From Deltaproteobacteria bacterium (GTDB taxonomy: Bacteria; Myxococcota_A; UBA9042), in the NCBI GenBank assembly GCA_020632665.1, contig JACKFC010000011.1, positions 79,967-143,966 of the forward strand: a stretch of 64,000 nucleotides of DNA, in the 5' to 3' direction. This document shows positions 33,034-40,411 of this stretch, one piece after another (position 1 is the stretch's first letter; each line of letters starts with the position of its first letter). The notes beneath the pieces were generated by a model. The model saw only the letters and a program-made list of their open reading frames with translations. It had not been told where the DNA came from and did not search any database. The position numbers were made by a program, and so were the translations under genes.

Positions 33034-33933
33034 TCAGGCCGCCTGCCGCAAGACGACCGGCGGATCGAGCGCCCCTCGCGCGGCCGCGCCGCTGACGGTG
33101 TCGAAGCGAAAGCGCGCGAAGAGCGCGTCGAGCTTGTCGTGCACGCCGTCGAGGCCGACGTAGTATTTGAAGCGTCGGCGCAGCGGCAGCTCCATCCGTG
33201 GCTGCGCCGGATCGAGTTCGCGCGGGTGGAGGTAGGCGACGGTCGGCTCGCCGGCGGCCTCGAAGGCGTCGAAGAGCCGCATCAGCGCCGCTTCTGGCAG
33301 CAGGCGCAGGTAGCCACCGCCGGAGAAGGGCAGCGCCGCCTTGCCGATCCGGGCCGGGACCACGGGGACTTCCAAGATCCGCCGGCCACTCGGCAACCAG
33401 AGCTCGAAGGGACGCCGGCGGTCCATGGCCCATCCGCCATGGGCTCGCGGTGCGAGGAAGAGGCTGCTGTCGACCTCGATGCCACGCGAGGCGAGGATCT
33501 CCAGCGCCCACACCTCCCCGGGCCCGATCGAGAAGCCGGGCGCGCGAAAGCACCGCACGGGCCCCGAGCCGGCGCGGGTCAGCGCCTCGAGCGAACGATC
33601 GAGATCTGCCGCAAAGGCATCGGGCCCGAGCGACGAGACCATCGCGTGGCCGTAGGAATGCGAGCCGATCTCGTGGCCGCGCGTCGCGATCTCGGCGATC
33701 AGCTCCGGGTGCCGCTCGGCGACCCAGCCCAGGACGAAGAAGGTGGCGTGGTGGCCGTGGCGCTCGAGCAGATCGAGGACTGCGCGGGTCCCCAGCCCGA
33801 CCCGATCTTCTTGCGCGTCCCAGCTCCGCGGATCGGGCGCACCGTCGCAATCGATGATATGGAACCAATCTTCGACGTCGACCGAGAAGCCGTGGGTGAC
33901 GACCGGCGCCGCGTCGGGATGGATGGCTCTCAT
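33034..33933 (-). CDS. Polysaccharide deacetylase of the PEP-CTERM/XrtA-locus type
   Basis: The 299-residue NodB-fold enzyme has the family start GFSVDVEDWFHI (metal Asp pair), the TFFVLGW strand and the Zn-binding GHEIGSHSYGH. RCFRAPGFSIG and a C-terminal YLHPRELDP follow. This form, with a DVEDWF start and YLHPRELDP end, is the subgroup usually found in exosortase/exopolysaccharide loci. It is expected to remove acetyl groups from an exported or nascent polysaccharide. No signal peptide is seen. ATG 33933 overlaps the histidine-kinase stop, and GGAGGAG is nine bases upstream. It is in an operon with a two-component system and an outer membrane barrel. Confidence 0.9.
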   Translation of the reverse strand: MRAIHPDAAPVVTHGFSVDVEDWFHIIDCDGAPDPRSWDAQEDRVGLGTRAVLDLLERHGHHATFFVLGWVAERHPELIAEIATRGHEIGSHSYGHAMVSSLGPDAFAADLDRSLEALTRAGSGPVRCFRAPGFSIGPGEVWALEILASRGIEVDSSLFLAPRAHGGWAMDRRRPFELWLPSGRRILEVPVVPARIGKAALPFSGGGYLRLLPEAALMRLFDAFEAAGEPTVAYLHPRELDPAQPRMELPLRRRFKYYVGLDGVHDKLDALFARFRFDTVSGAAARGALDPPVVLRQAA

Positions 33934-35123
33934 TCCACGTTCTCCTCCCGGAGCCGGCCGAGCAGCTCCTCCGACATGGAGACCCGCATCGTCTCCTTCA
34001 GGTCCTTCTGCCCACGACTGGGGAGCCGAACCTCGATGATCAACCCTCCGCCCGGGCGCGGCATCGCCGAGGCCGAGCCGCCGTGTGCCTCGGCGATGGT
34101 GCGGGCGAGGTAGAGCCCCAGTCCGGTGCCACCGGTGCGGGAGGAGCGGGAGCTGTCGATGCGCGCGAAGGGCTCGAAGGCGACCGCGCATTGCTCGGGG
34201 GTCAGGCCCGGTCCGCGGTCCATCACCCGCACGAAGAGCCCGCCCTCATCGTCGCCGGTCTCGAGCCGCAGCGAGGGGGAGGTCTTCGGCGCGGCCGGAT
34301 CTTCGCCACCGCCGGCGACGAAGCGCGCCGTCTCGGCTCCGAGTTCGTCCTCGGTCCGCGGTCCTGCGTGGCGGATGGCGTTCTCGATCAGGGTGGAGAA
34401 GATGCGGTCGAGGGCGTTGGCGTCACCGAGGACCTCGCGCTCCGGCGCGCCGAGCTCGAGGTTGTAGCGCCACCCCAGGCGATCGAGTCGGTTGCGCTCG
34501 CGGGCGAAGATGGCAGCGATCAAATCGTCGAGGACCACGGCCTTGCGCTTGAGCAAGACGCGCTTGCTGCTGACCCGCTGGGCCTCCAGCAGACGGGAGA
34601 TATGCCGCTCGAGCAGGTCCACCTCTTCGCGCAACCCCACGATCAACTCACGCAGATCTTGGTCTTCCTCGCGGCCCATCTCGATCAATTCCAGGGCGAT
34701 CGAGATCCGCGCCAAGGGCGAGCGCAGCTCGTGGCTGACGCCGGAGAGGAGGTCGCGCTGTGCTTGCAGCAAGCGAGCGATGCGCGTCGACATCGCGTTC
34801 ATCGAGCGCGCAAGGCTGCCGAGGTCGTCGTCGCCCTCCGGCAGGTTCACTGCCAGGTCGCCGCCGCCGAGCTCACGTGCCGCCTCTCGCATCGCGCGGG
34901 TGCGCTCGTGCAGCGCGGCGCGTGCCCGGCCGACCACGACGTAGAGCCCCACGGTGGTGGCAGCGGCGCTGCCGACGAAGACCACGGCCATGCCGAGCGG
35001 GCCGTCCCAGCGAAAGCCGACCGAACCTCGCACGACCAGCGCCGCCGCAGCCGCGGTCGTGGCCAGGCCGAACGCCGCCAGTCCGAGGAGTTGTTGGTCG
35101 AGGCGGTCGGTGCCGCGCGCCAC
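33930..35123 (-). CDS. Sensor histidine kinase, CpxA/EnvZ-like
   Basis: The 397-residue membrane kinase has two helices at about 12-31 and 43-64 with almost no periplasmic loop, a HAMP domain at about 65-118, a DHp with H131 in SGVSHELRSPLAR, and a CA domain with the N box LIENAIRHA, G1 DRGPGL and G2 GGTGLGLYLA. A 30-residue insertion (about 260-290, ending in EDPAAPKTSPS) separates the N box from G1. The very short periplasmic loop suggests it senses the membrane itself or a partner. Start is GTG 35123, five bases after the response-regulator stop. It is the likely partner of the regulator upstream. Confidence 0.93.
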   Translation of the reverse strand: MARGTDRLDQQLLGLAAFGLATTAAAAALVVRGSVGFRWDGPLGMAVVFVGSAAATTVGLYVVVGRARAALHERTRAMREAARELGGGDLAVNLPEGDDDLGSLARSMNAMSTRIARLLQAQRDLLSGVSHELRSPLARISIALELIEMGREEDQDLRELIVGLREEVDLLERHISRLLEAQRVSSKRVLLKRKAVVLDDLIAAIFARERNRLDRLGWRYNLELGAPEREVLGDANALDRIFSTLIENAIRHAGPRTEDELGAETARFVAGGGEDPAAPKTSPSLRLETGDDEGGLFVRVMDRGPGLTPEQCAVAFEPFARIDSSRSSRTGGTGLGLYLARTIAEAHGGSASAMPRPGGGLIIEVRLPSRGQKDLKETMRVSMSEELLGRLREENVE

Positions 35124-35128
35124 GTCGA

Positions 35129-35833
35129 TCAGCCGTCGTCTTCGCCGTCGTCGGCGGCGAACATATACCCCGTGCCCCAGACCGTCTTGATCCGTCGCGG
35201 GTTGCGGGTATCAGACTCGATCTTGGCGCGCAGGTTCTTCACGTGGACGTCGATGGAGCGGTCGTAGGCGGCGTAGCCGACGCCGCGCAGCATATCCATC
35301 AGCGCGTCACGCGAGAGCACCTGCCCCGGATAGCGCAGGAAGCAGCGCAGCAGGTCGAACTCGGTCGTGGTCAGGTGGACGGCCTCGCCGTCGACCCGAA
35401 CCTCGCGACGGGCTGGATCGAGCTCGACCCCGCCGGCGCCGAGGATCGACGCCCTGCGCGCGTGCGCGCCGCCGTCGCTGCGACGCAGAACGGCCTTGAT
35501 CCGGGCGACGAGCTCACGCGGGTTGAAGGGTTTGGGCAGGTAGTCGTCCGCGCCGAGCTCGAGCCCGACCACGCGGTCGTTGTCTGCGCCCTTGGCGGTC
35601 AGCATGATCACGGGGACCTCGCCCTGGGCGCGGATCCGCCGGAGCACCTCGAAGCCGTCGAGCCCGGGCAACATCACGTCGAGGATGATGAGATCGAAGA
35701 CCTCGGAGCAGGCCCGCCGCGCGCCCTGCAAGCCGTCGGTCACACTCTCGACCTGAAAGCCCTCGGGTTTGAGCAGGCGCTCCATCAGTTGCGCCAGGCG
35801 GTGGTCATCGTCGACGAGCAGCACTCGAGCCAT
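35129..35833 (-). CDS. OmpR-family response regulator
   Basis: The 234-residue protein has a receiver domain with acidic pocket D8-D10, phosphoacceptor D52 (IILDVMLPG), T78 and K100 (LPKPFN). A C-terminal winged helix follows, with TTTEFDLLRCFLRYPGQVLSRDAL and a recognition helix in SIDVHVKNLRAKIE. CpxR/OmpR proteins bind DNA as phosphorylated dimers. The gene lies 11 bases after the HEAT-protein gene and five before the kinase gene. Targets are unknown, but the operon context points to envelope stress or polysaccharide control. Confidence 0.94.
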   Translation of the reverse strand: MARVLLVDDDHRLAQLMERLLKPEGFQVESVTDGLQGARRACSEVFDLIILDVMLPGLDGFEVLRRIRAQGEVPVIMLTAKGADNDRVVGLELGADDYLPKPFNPRELVARIKAVLRRSDGGAHARRASILGAGGVELDPARREVRVDGEAVHLTTTEFDLLRCFLRYPGQVLSRDALMDMLRGVGYAAYDRSIDVHVKNLRAKIESDTRNPRRIKTVWGTGYMFAADDGEDDG

Positions 35834-35844
35834 CGCTCACTCTC

Positions 35845-36780
35845 CTAGGGTACCGGCATCGGGGCCGGCGTGGCGGGGGATCCCGCACCAGCGGGAGGAA
35901 CGGCCTTCTTCCGGCGAACCGGAACCGGCACAGCGTCCATGCGGGCGGTGCCACGCAGCACCAGCGGCCCCGCGACCGCGAGCGTCTGGTAGCTGATCTG
36001 GTGGCCGTAGTCCCAGGTGCCGAACTCGACCGCGGTGCGCTGGGCGAAGCGCAGGGCGTTCTCGCGCGTCACGGGTCCGGCGTCGAGTTCGGCGATCAGA
36101 GCGTCGACCTCGGCCTGGATGCGCAGCTCGTCGTCGGTGTCGACCGGCGGTGGCGCCGGCGGCACGCGGCCGATCTGGTCGCGCTCGGTCTTGCGCCGCT
36201 GCGCCTGCCCCGCCGCCCAGGCGAAGAGGTGACGCTCGTGACCGTTGGTCGCGTTGGCCCGCGCCACCATGCGATCGATGTCCGCCTCGCCGCCGACCAG
36301 CCCGAGGCCGATGATCATGCGCTGGCTGATCCAATCGCTGGCCTGCTCCAGGGCGCGCCAGAGCGGGGCCGCGCCCGCCTCGTCGCCGAAGCGCGCGATG
36401 CCTGCGATGGCAGCCATCCGAACCCCGAGGTCTTCGTCGGCGAGCGCCGAGGCGAGCGCCGGCAAGACCCGCGGGTCCTGGATTCCGGAGAGGATCTCCA
36501 GAGACTTCCGCCGCTTGGCACCTTCGTTGTCGCCGTCGAGGTCCTGGATCAGCGTCTCGACTGCCTCGGCGCCCAGCTGGGCGATCGAGGTGGTCACGCG
36601 GCCCGGATGTCCGACTGGTTCGGCGTGTCTGTTCTCCAGCAGATGCGGGACTTCGATATAGGCGTGGTGAGCCTGGACCGAGAGGTAGATCAGCCCGACC
36701 AACAGGCCGGCGCCCGCCGCGACGAACGCCAGCTTCAGCCATGCTTCACGGTTGAAGCTCTGATCGCGGAGACTTGCCAT
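35845..36780 (-). CDS. Single-pass membrane protein with HEAT repeats
   Basis: The 311-residue protein has an N-terminal helix (LAFVAAGAGLLVGLIYLSV, about 17-35). A periplasmic region follows with HEAT-like units (GVRMAAIAGIARFGDE, ALEQASDWISQRM). A middle helix rich in Glu leads to a Pro/Ala tail (PAGAGSPATPAPMPVP). It lies three bases after the large Cys-rich lipoprotein gene and 11 before the response regulator. It could be a periplasmic scaffold or an input partner of the two-component system. That role is inferred from position. Confidence 0.75.
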   Translation of the reverse strand: MASLRDQSFNREAWLKLAFVAAGAGLLVGLIYLSVQAHHAYIEVPHLLENRHAEPVGHPGRVTTSIAQLGAEAVETLIQDLDGDNEGAKRRKSLEILSGIQDPRVLPALASALADEDLGVRMAAIAGIARFGDEAGAAPLWRALEQASDWISQRMIIGLGLVGGEADIDRMVARANATNGHERHLFAWAAGQAQRRKTERDQIGRVPPAPPPVDTDDELRIQAEVDALIAELDAGPVTRENALRFAQRTAVEFGTWDYGHQISYQTLAVAGPLVLRGTARMDAVPVPVRRKKAVPPAGAGSPATPAPMPVP

Positions 36781-36783
36781 CGG

Positions 36784-39700
36784 CTAGAGCTTGCACGGCT
36801 CCTCGACGATCAGCTCGTCGAGGAAGATGCCCTCGTATTGCTCGTTCTTGCTCGAATCGCCGGAGTCGAACTTGAAGCGCAATCGGGCCGGCTTGCCGGT
36901 CTTCAGGGGCTCGATGTTGATCGTCTTCTCGACCACCGACTTGTACTCGGTCGTCTTGAAGTCGTTGGCGTTGCCCTTGTCCCAGATCTTCTTGATCTCG
37001 GTGCCCGTCTCGTCGAGCTGCCAGATCTCGAAGGTCTCGAACGAGGGCTCGACGTCGAGGTAGAGGCGGAATCGCAGCTGCGCCGACTTCGCCGTATCGG
37101 TCGAGAGCGTGAAGGGATCACTGGTCAACTCGGCCTTCACCGGCTTGCCGCAGATCTTCTTGCCCACCGAGCCCTTGCAGGTCTCGCCGCTGGAGCAGTC
37201 ACCGTCGACGCTGCAGGACTTGCCCGAGCCGTCGGCGTAGTTCCAGGCCAGCGCGTTGCCGAAGTAGATCTCCTTCTTGTCGAGGAGGTACTTCTTGTCG
37301 ACGACCTGCCACTTCACCGTGGTCGAGCTCGAGGTGCCTTGCCACTTGACGAGCGAACCACCCTCACCGTTCTCGGTGGCGAGCGCCACGCCGGGCGCAC
37401 AGCATCCGGGGCCGGGCTTGAAATCGGTCATGCAGGCGAAGGTCGTGCCGGACTTCGTGCAGGCGTAGCTCTTGCACTTGTCCGGTTCGGAGGGAGCGCA
37501 ATCCGCGTCGGCGACGCAGGCTGGCTTCGCGCAGATATTCTCGACCAAGAGGTTGTCGACGCAAGCGCCGTCGTAGGCATTGGCGTTGATGTTGCCCGCG
37601 TCGAAGTAGTACTCCAGGCGGACCTTTTTGCCGGCGAGTGCAGCGGGGATCGAGGCAACGATCTTCTTCCACTTCTTCTTGGTCGAGCCCTCGATATCGT
37701 AGGAATCCCAGATCAGCGTCCGCGCTTTGGTCGGATCCGCCTCCTCGGTGTCCACGACGTTGAGGACCAGCTGGTCGACCGCGAAGGTGAAGAGCTTGAA
37801 GGGGTTGTCGTCCCACTCGGTGTTCAAGAAGAGTTCGAACGAGACGACGGTCGTGCCGTTCTTCGGCACGTCGAAGACGCCGGAGACCACCTTGCCGGCG
37901 GGCACGGCGTCACCGGCGTTGTATTTGCCGTTGGCGTCGTGGAAGCAGAGCGCGAAGGCACCCGAGCCCGGAGCCGACTTCACGGTCGAGGCGTTCCAGA
38001 CGATGTTCTGGTCGTAGCTCTTGCCGCTACCGAAGGGCGGCTGGCCGCTGAGCTTGCTCGGCTTCCAGCCCGCAGGCAGCGCACCGTTGTTCTCGAAATC
38101 CTGCTTCATCAACGCGCCGTCGCCGACCTTGTCGCTGCAGCACTGCGGGTCGCCGAGCTCGTGGGTGCAGCTGCCGTCGACGCAAGCGTCGTTGGTGCAC
38201 TTGTCGCCGTCGTCGCAGTCCGCCGAGCCCTTGCAGCAGTTCGGCACCTTGACGCATTTGCAACCGCCCTGCTCGCAGGTCGCGGTGGTGCAAGCGCCGC
38301 ATTTCGCTTCGCACTGGCTGTCGATGCTGCACTCCTGCTTGGTGCACTTCACACCGAGCTGCACGTCGTCGATCCAGACGCCGCCGTCGGTGTTGCCGAG
38401 GTCGTCACCTGCGTCGAAGGTGAAGCAGAGCCCGACCTCCTGGCCCGCCCACTTGTCGAGCGAGACGATGACGGGAACCCAGGCATCGTTCGTCGTGCCG
38501 TAGATCTCGTCCGACGACCACGCGGCCTTCAGCCCCGTTGGCAACGCGATGTCGACCCGCATCTCGTCGAGCTTGACGTCGCTCTGCGCCGGCGGGTTCT
38601 TGAAGTTCTCCTTCGGCTGCATGTACCACTCGGTCTTCAGCTTCAGGTTGAAGGTCAGGACGTTGTAGACCGTGCCGGCGCTCAACTTGACCGGCTTGGT
38701 GCAGACCGAACCGCGCGGGCCCTTGCCCTTGCCGAGCGTGGCGTCGTCATAGCCGGTGAACGAGGCGTTGCCGAAGTAGAGGCTACCGGTTCCGGTCTTG
38801 GCGTCCTTGCTGTTGTGCTGCCATTTGATGGTCTTGCTGTTGGTGTTGACGTGCTGCCACGCCGAGATCGAGCCGGACTCGAAGCCGTCGGAGTAGATGG
38901 TCGACTCCTGGCAGCACGCGACGTTGCTCACGTCCGGGACGTGATCGCAGGTGCCCTGCGGCGCCTGCTCTTCCTTCTGACAACTGTCGACGGTGCAGTC
39001 GTTCTTGTCGTTGCAATCGGTGACGGCGACGCAGCAGCCCGGCGTCTGGTCGTAGAAGCAGATGCCTGCGGTCGCGTCGTTGGCGAAGGGCGTACAAGCC
39101 TCGGCGGTGCACGGGTTGCCGTCGTCCTTGCAGGCCGTCTTGCCGTCGCAGAGGGTGTCCTCGCCGGCGCAGAGGGTCTCGATCACGACGTCGTCGAGGT
39201 ACACACCTTCGTATTCGTTGTTGATGTTGTTCGCCGAGAACTCCCAGCGCAGCTTGACCGCGGTGTCGCTACCGGCCTTCTGGAAGCTGGCCAGGTTGAT
39301 GCTGACGTGGTGCCAACCGGTGGTGTTCTTGCCGATCTCGGTCGAGAGCCAGACGGGGTCGGCGGCGGGACCGGTGGTGTCGACGTAGACCCGGAGCACG
39401 TCGTTCTCCGGCAGGCAGATGCCGGGCGAGCCGTCGTCGAGCTTGACGCAGCTGGTGCCCTTCTTGCAGGTCGGCGTGCAGGTGCCGGCCGGCACGCCGG
39501 CGGCGAGGTAGCTCGGCTCGGCGGCGATCCAGACCCAGAAATGGGCCACGGCCTGCTTGCCCTGCGGCAGGATGACCTCCTTGCTCGAGAGGTTCGAGAG
39601 CACCGGCTTCGGCGCCGATCCGGGCGCGCAGCTATTGGCCACGGTCGCGGAGTTGTCGTAGGTCTTGCAGGGGCTGCCGAGGTAGAGCGAGGCCTTGCCG

Positions 39701-40308
39701 GTATGCGAGCGGTCGGTCGAGAGGCTCCACTTCACGTTGCCGTTGTTGGCGCCCTCCACGGCCTTGAAGTCCTCGAAGCTCGACTGCTCGAAGCTCACGT
39801 CGAGGAAGGTCTGCTGCCCCTCGCAACAGTTGGCCTTGGTCTTGTTGCTGCACGTATTGGTGCCGAGGTCGCATTTGTCGATGGTGCAGGCGGCGCCGTC
39901 GTCGCATTGCGCGTCGTTGCAGCAGGTGCCGGTCTTGAACACGGCCTCGCAGACGCCTTCCTTGCAGACCGCGGTCTCACAGGGCTTGAGCACGTCCTTC
40001 AGCGCGGTCTGGCAGTAGACGTCGCTCGAGCAGGGCGGGAGCGTCGTCGTATCGGAGGCCGCGTCTCCCGCGCTATCGGAGCCGGTATCCGTCGGCGTGG
40101 CCGCGTCGCCATCGGAGTCGCCTGTCACCGCGTCGATCGTGTCGACGGTGGTCGAGTCGCCACCGTTGTTCGAATCGGCGGCATCCTCGCCGCCGGTATC
40201 GGCCTGGCCGCCGGTCCCCGTGTCGGGCTTGACTTCGGGATCATTGCCGCAAGCGGCGGAAAGGACCACCAGCGCCACGGGGAGCAGGAGGGAAGCAACA
40301 GTCTTCAT
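36784..40308 (-). CDS. Large Cys-rich multi-domain lipoprotein with four jelly-roll modules (paralogue A)
   Basis: The 1,174-residue protein has a lipoprotein signal peptide (VVLSAAC). A linker of about 70 residues rich in Asp, Thr and Gly (TGTGGQADTGGEDAADSNN) follows. Then four beta-rich modules of 150-190 residues alternate with Cys-rich repeats of about 45 residues of the form CC...DC.DG..CT.D.C...C. The modules each start with an F[ED]-type strand (FEQSSFEDF, GFESGSISAW, DFENNGALPAGW), contain SLYLG/SLYFGN, and end with a GVYLDDV/GVWIDDV strand. They resemble MAM or immune-inhibitor-A-like jelly rolls. ATG 40308 is chosen for its signal peptide and AGGTG. It probably forms surface fibres or binds polysaccharide. 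It heads the eight-gene unit reaching mutY. Confidence 0.82.
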   Translation of the reverse strand: MKTVASLLLPVALVVLSAACGNDPEVKPDTGTGGQADTGGEDAADSNNGGDSTTVDTIDAVTGDSDGDAATPTDTGSDSAGDAASDTTTLPPCSSDVYCQTALKDVLKPCETAVCKEGVCEAVFKTGTCCNDAQCDDGAACTIDKCDLGTNTCSNKTKANCCEGQQTFLDVSFEQSSFEDFKAVEGANNGNVKWSLSTDRSHTGKASLYLGSPCKTYDNSATVANSCAPGSAPKPVLSNLSSKEVILPQGKQAVAHFWVWIAAEPSYLAAGVPAGTCTPTCKKGTSCVKLDDGSPGICLPENDVLRVYVDTTGPAADPVWLSTEIGKNTTGWHHVSINLASFQKAGSDTAVKLRWEFSANNINNEYEGVYLDDVVIETLCAGEDTLCDGKTACKDDGNPCTAEACTPFANDATAGICFYDQTPGCCVAVTDCNDKNDCTVDSCQKEEQAPQGTCDHVPDVSNVACCQESTIYSDGFESGSISAWQHVNTNSKTIKWQHNSKDAKTGTGSLYFGNASFTGYDDATLGKGKGPRGSVCTKPVKLSAGTVYNVLTFNLKLKTEWYMQPKENFKNPPAQSDVKLDEMRVDIALPTGLKAAWSSDEIYGTTNDAWVPVIVSLDKWAGQEVGLCFTFDAGDDLGNTDGGVWIDDVQLGVKCTKQECSIDSQCEAKCGACTTATCEQGGCKCVKVPNCCKGSADCDDGDKCTNDACVDGSCTHELGDPQCCSDKVGDGALMKQDFENNGALPAGWKPSKLSGQPPFGSGKSYDQNIVWNASTVKSAPGSGAFALCFHDANGKYNAGDAVPAGKVVSGVFDVPKNGTTVVSFELFLNTEWDDNPFKLFTFAVDQLVLNVVDTEEADPTKARTLIWDSYDIEGSTKKKWKKIVASIPAALAGKKVRLEYYFDAGNINANAYDGACVDNLLVENICAKPACVADADCAPSEPDKCKSYACTKSGTTFACMTDFKPGPGCCAPGVALATENGEGGSLVKWQGTSSSTTVKWQVVDKKYLLDKKEIYFGNALAWNYADGSGKSCSVDGDCSSGETCKGSVGKKICGKPVKAELTSDPFTLSTDTAKSAQLRFRLYLDVEPSFETFEIWQLDETGTEIKKIWDKGNANDFKTTEYKSVVEKTINIEPLKTGKPARLRFKFDSGDSSKNEQYEGIFLDELIVEEPCKL

Positions 40309-40349
40309 GATGACACCTAGGTGAGATGAAGCACGATACGCGCGGTAGG

Positions 40350-40378
40350 AGTGTACCGACCCGGCGCTCACGCTGCAA
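40350..40378 (-). promoter_or_regulatory. Promoter of Cys-rich lipoprotein A and the downstream eight-gene unit
   Basis: Minus strand TTGCAG (40373-40378), 17 bases, TACACT (40350-40355). The start would be near 40343, a leader of about 35 bases with AGGTG before ATG 40308. Confidence 0.7.
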
Positions 40379-40411
40379 CGCCACGGCGGCTATGGCGATC
40401 GCGTGCTCGGC

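Noticed and set aside
36001..40320. A 1,439-codon plus-strand frame across the HEAT gene and Cys-rich lipoprotein A
   Set aside because: It is antisense to genes with a signal peptide and conserved Cys patterns. Its hydrophobic Val/Leu-rich look comes from reversed Asp-rich codons.
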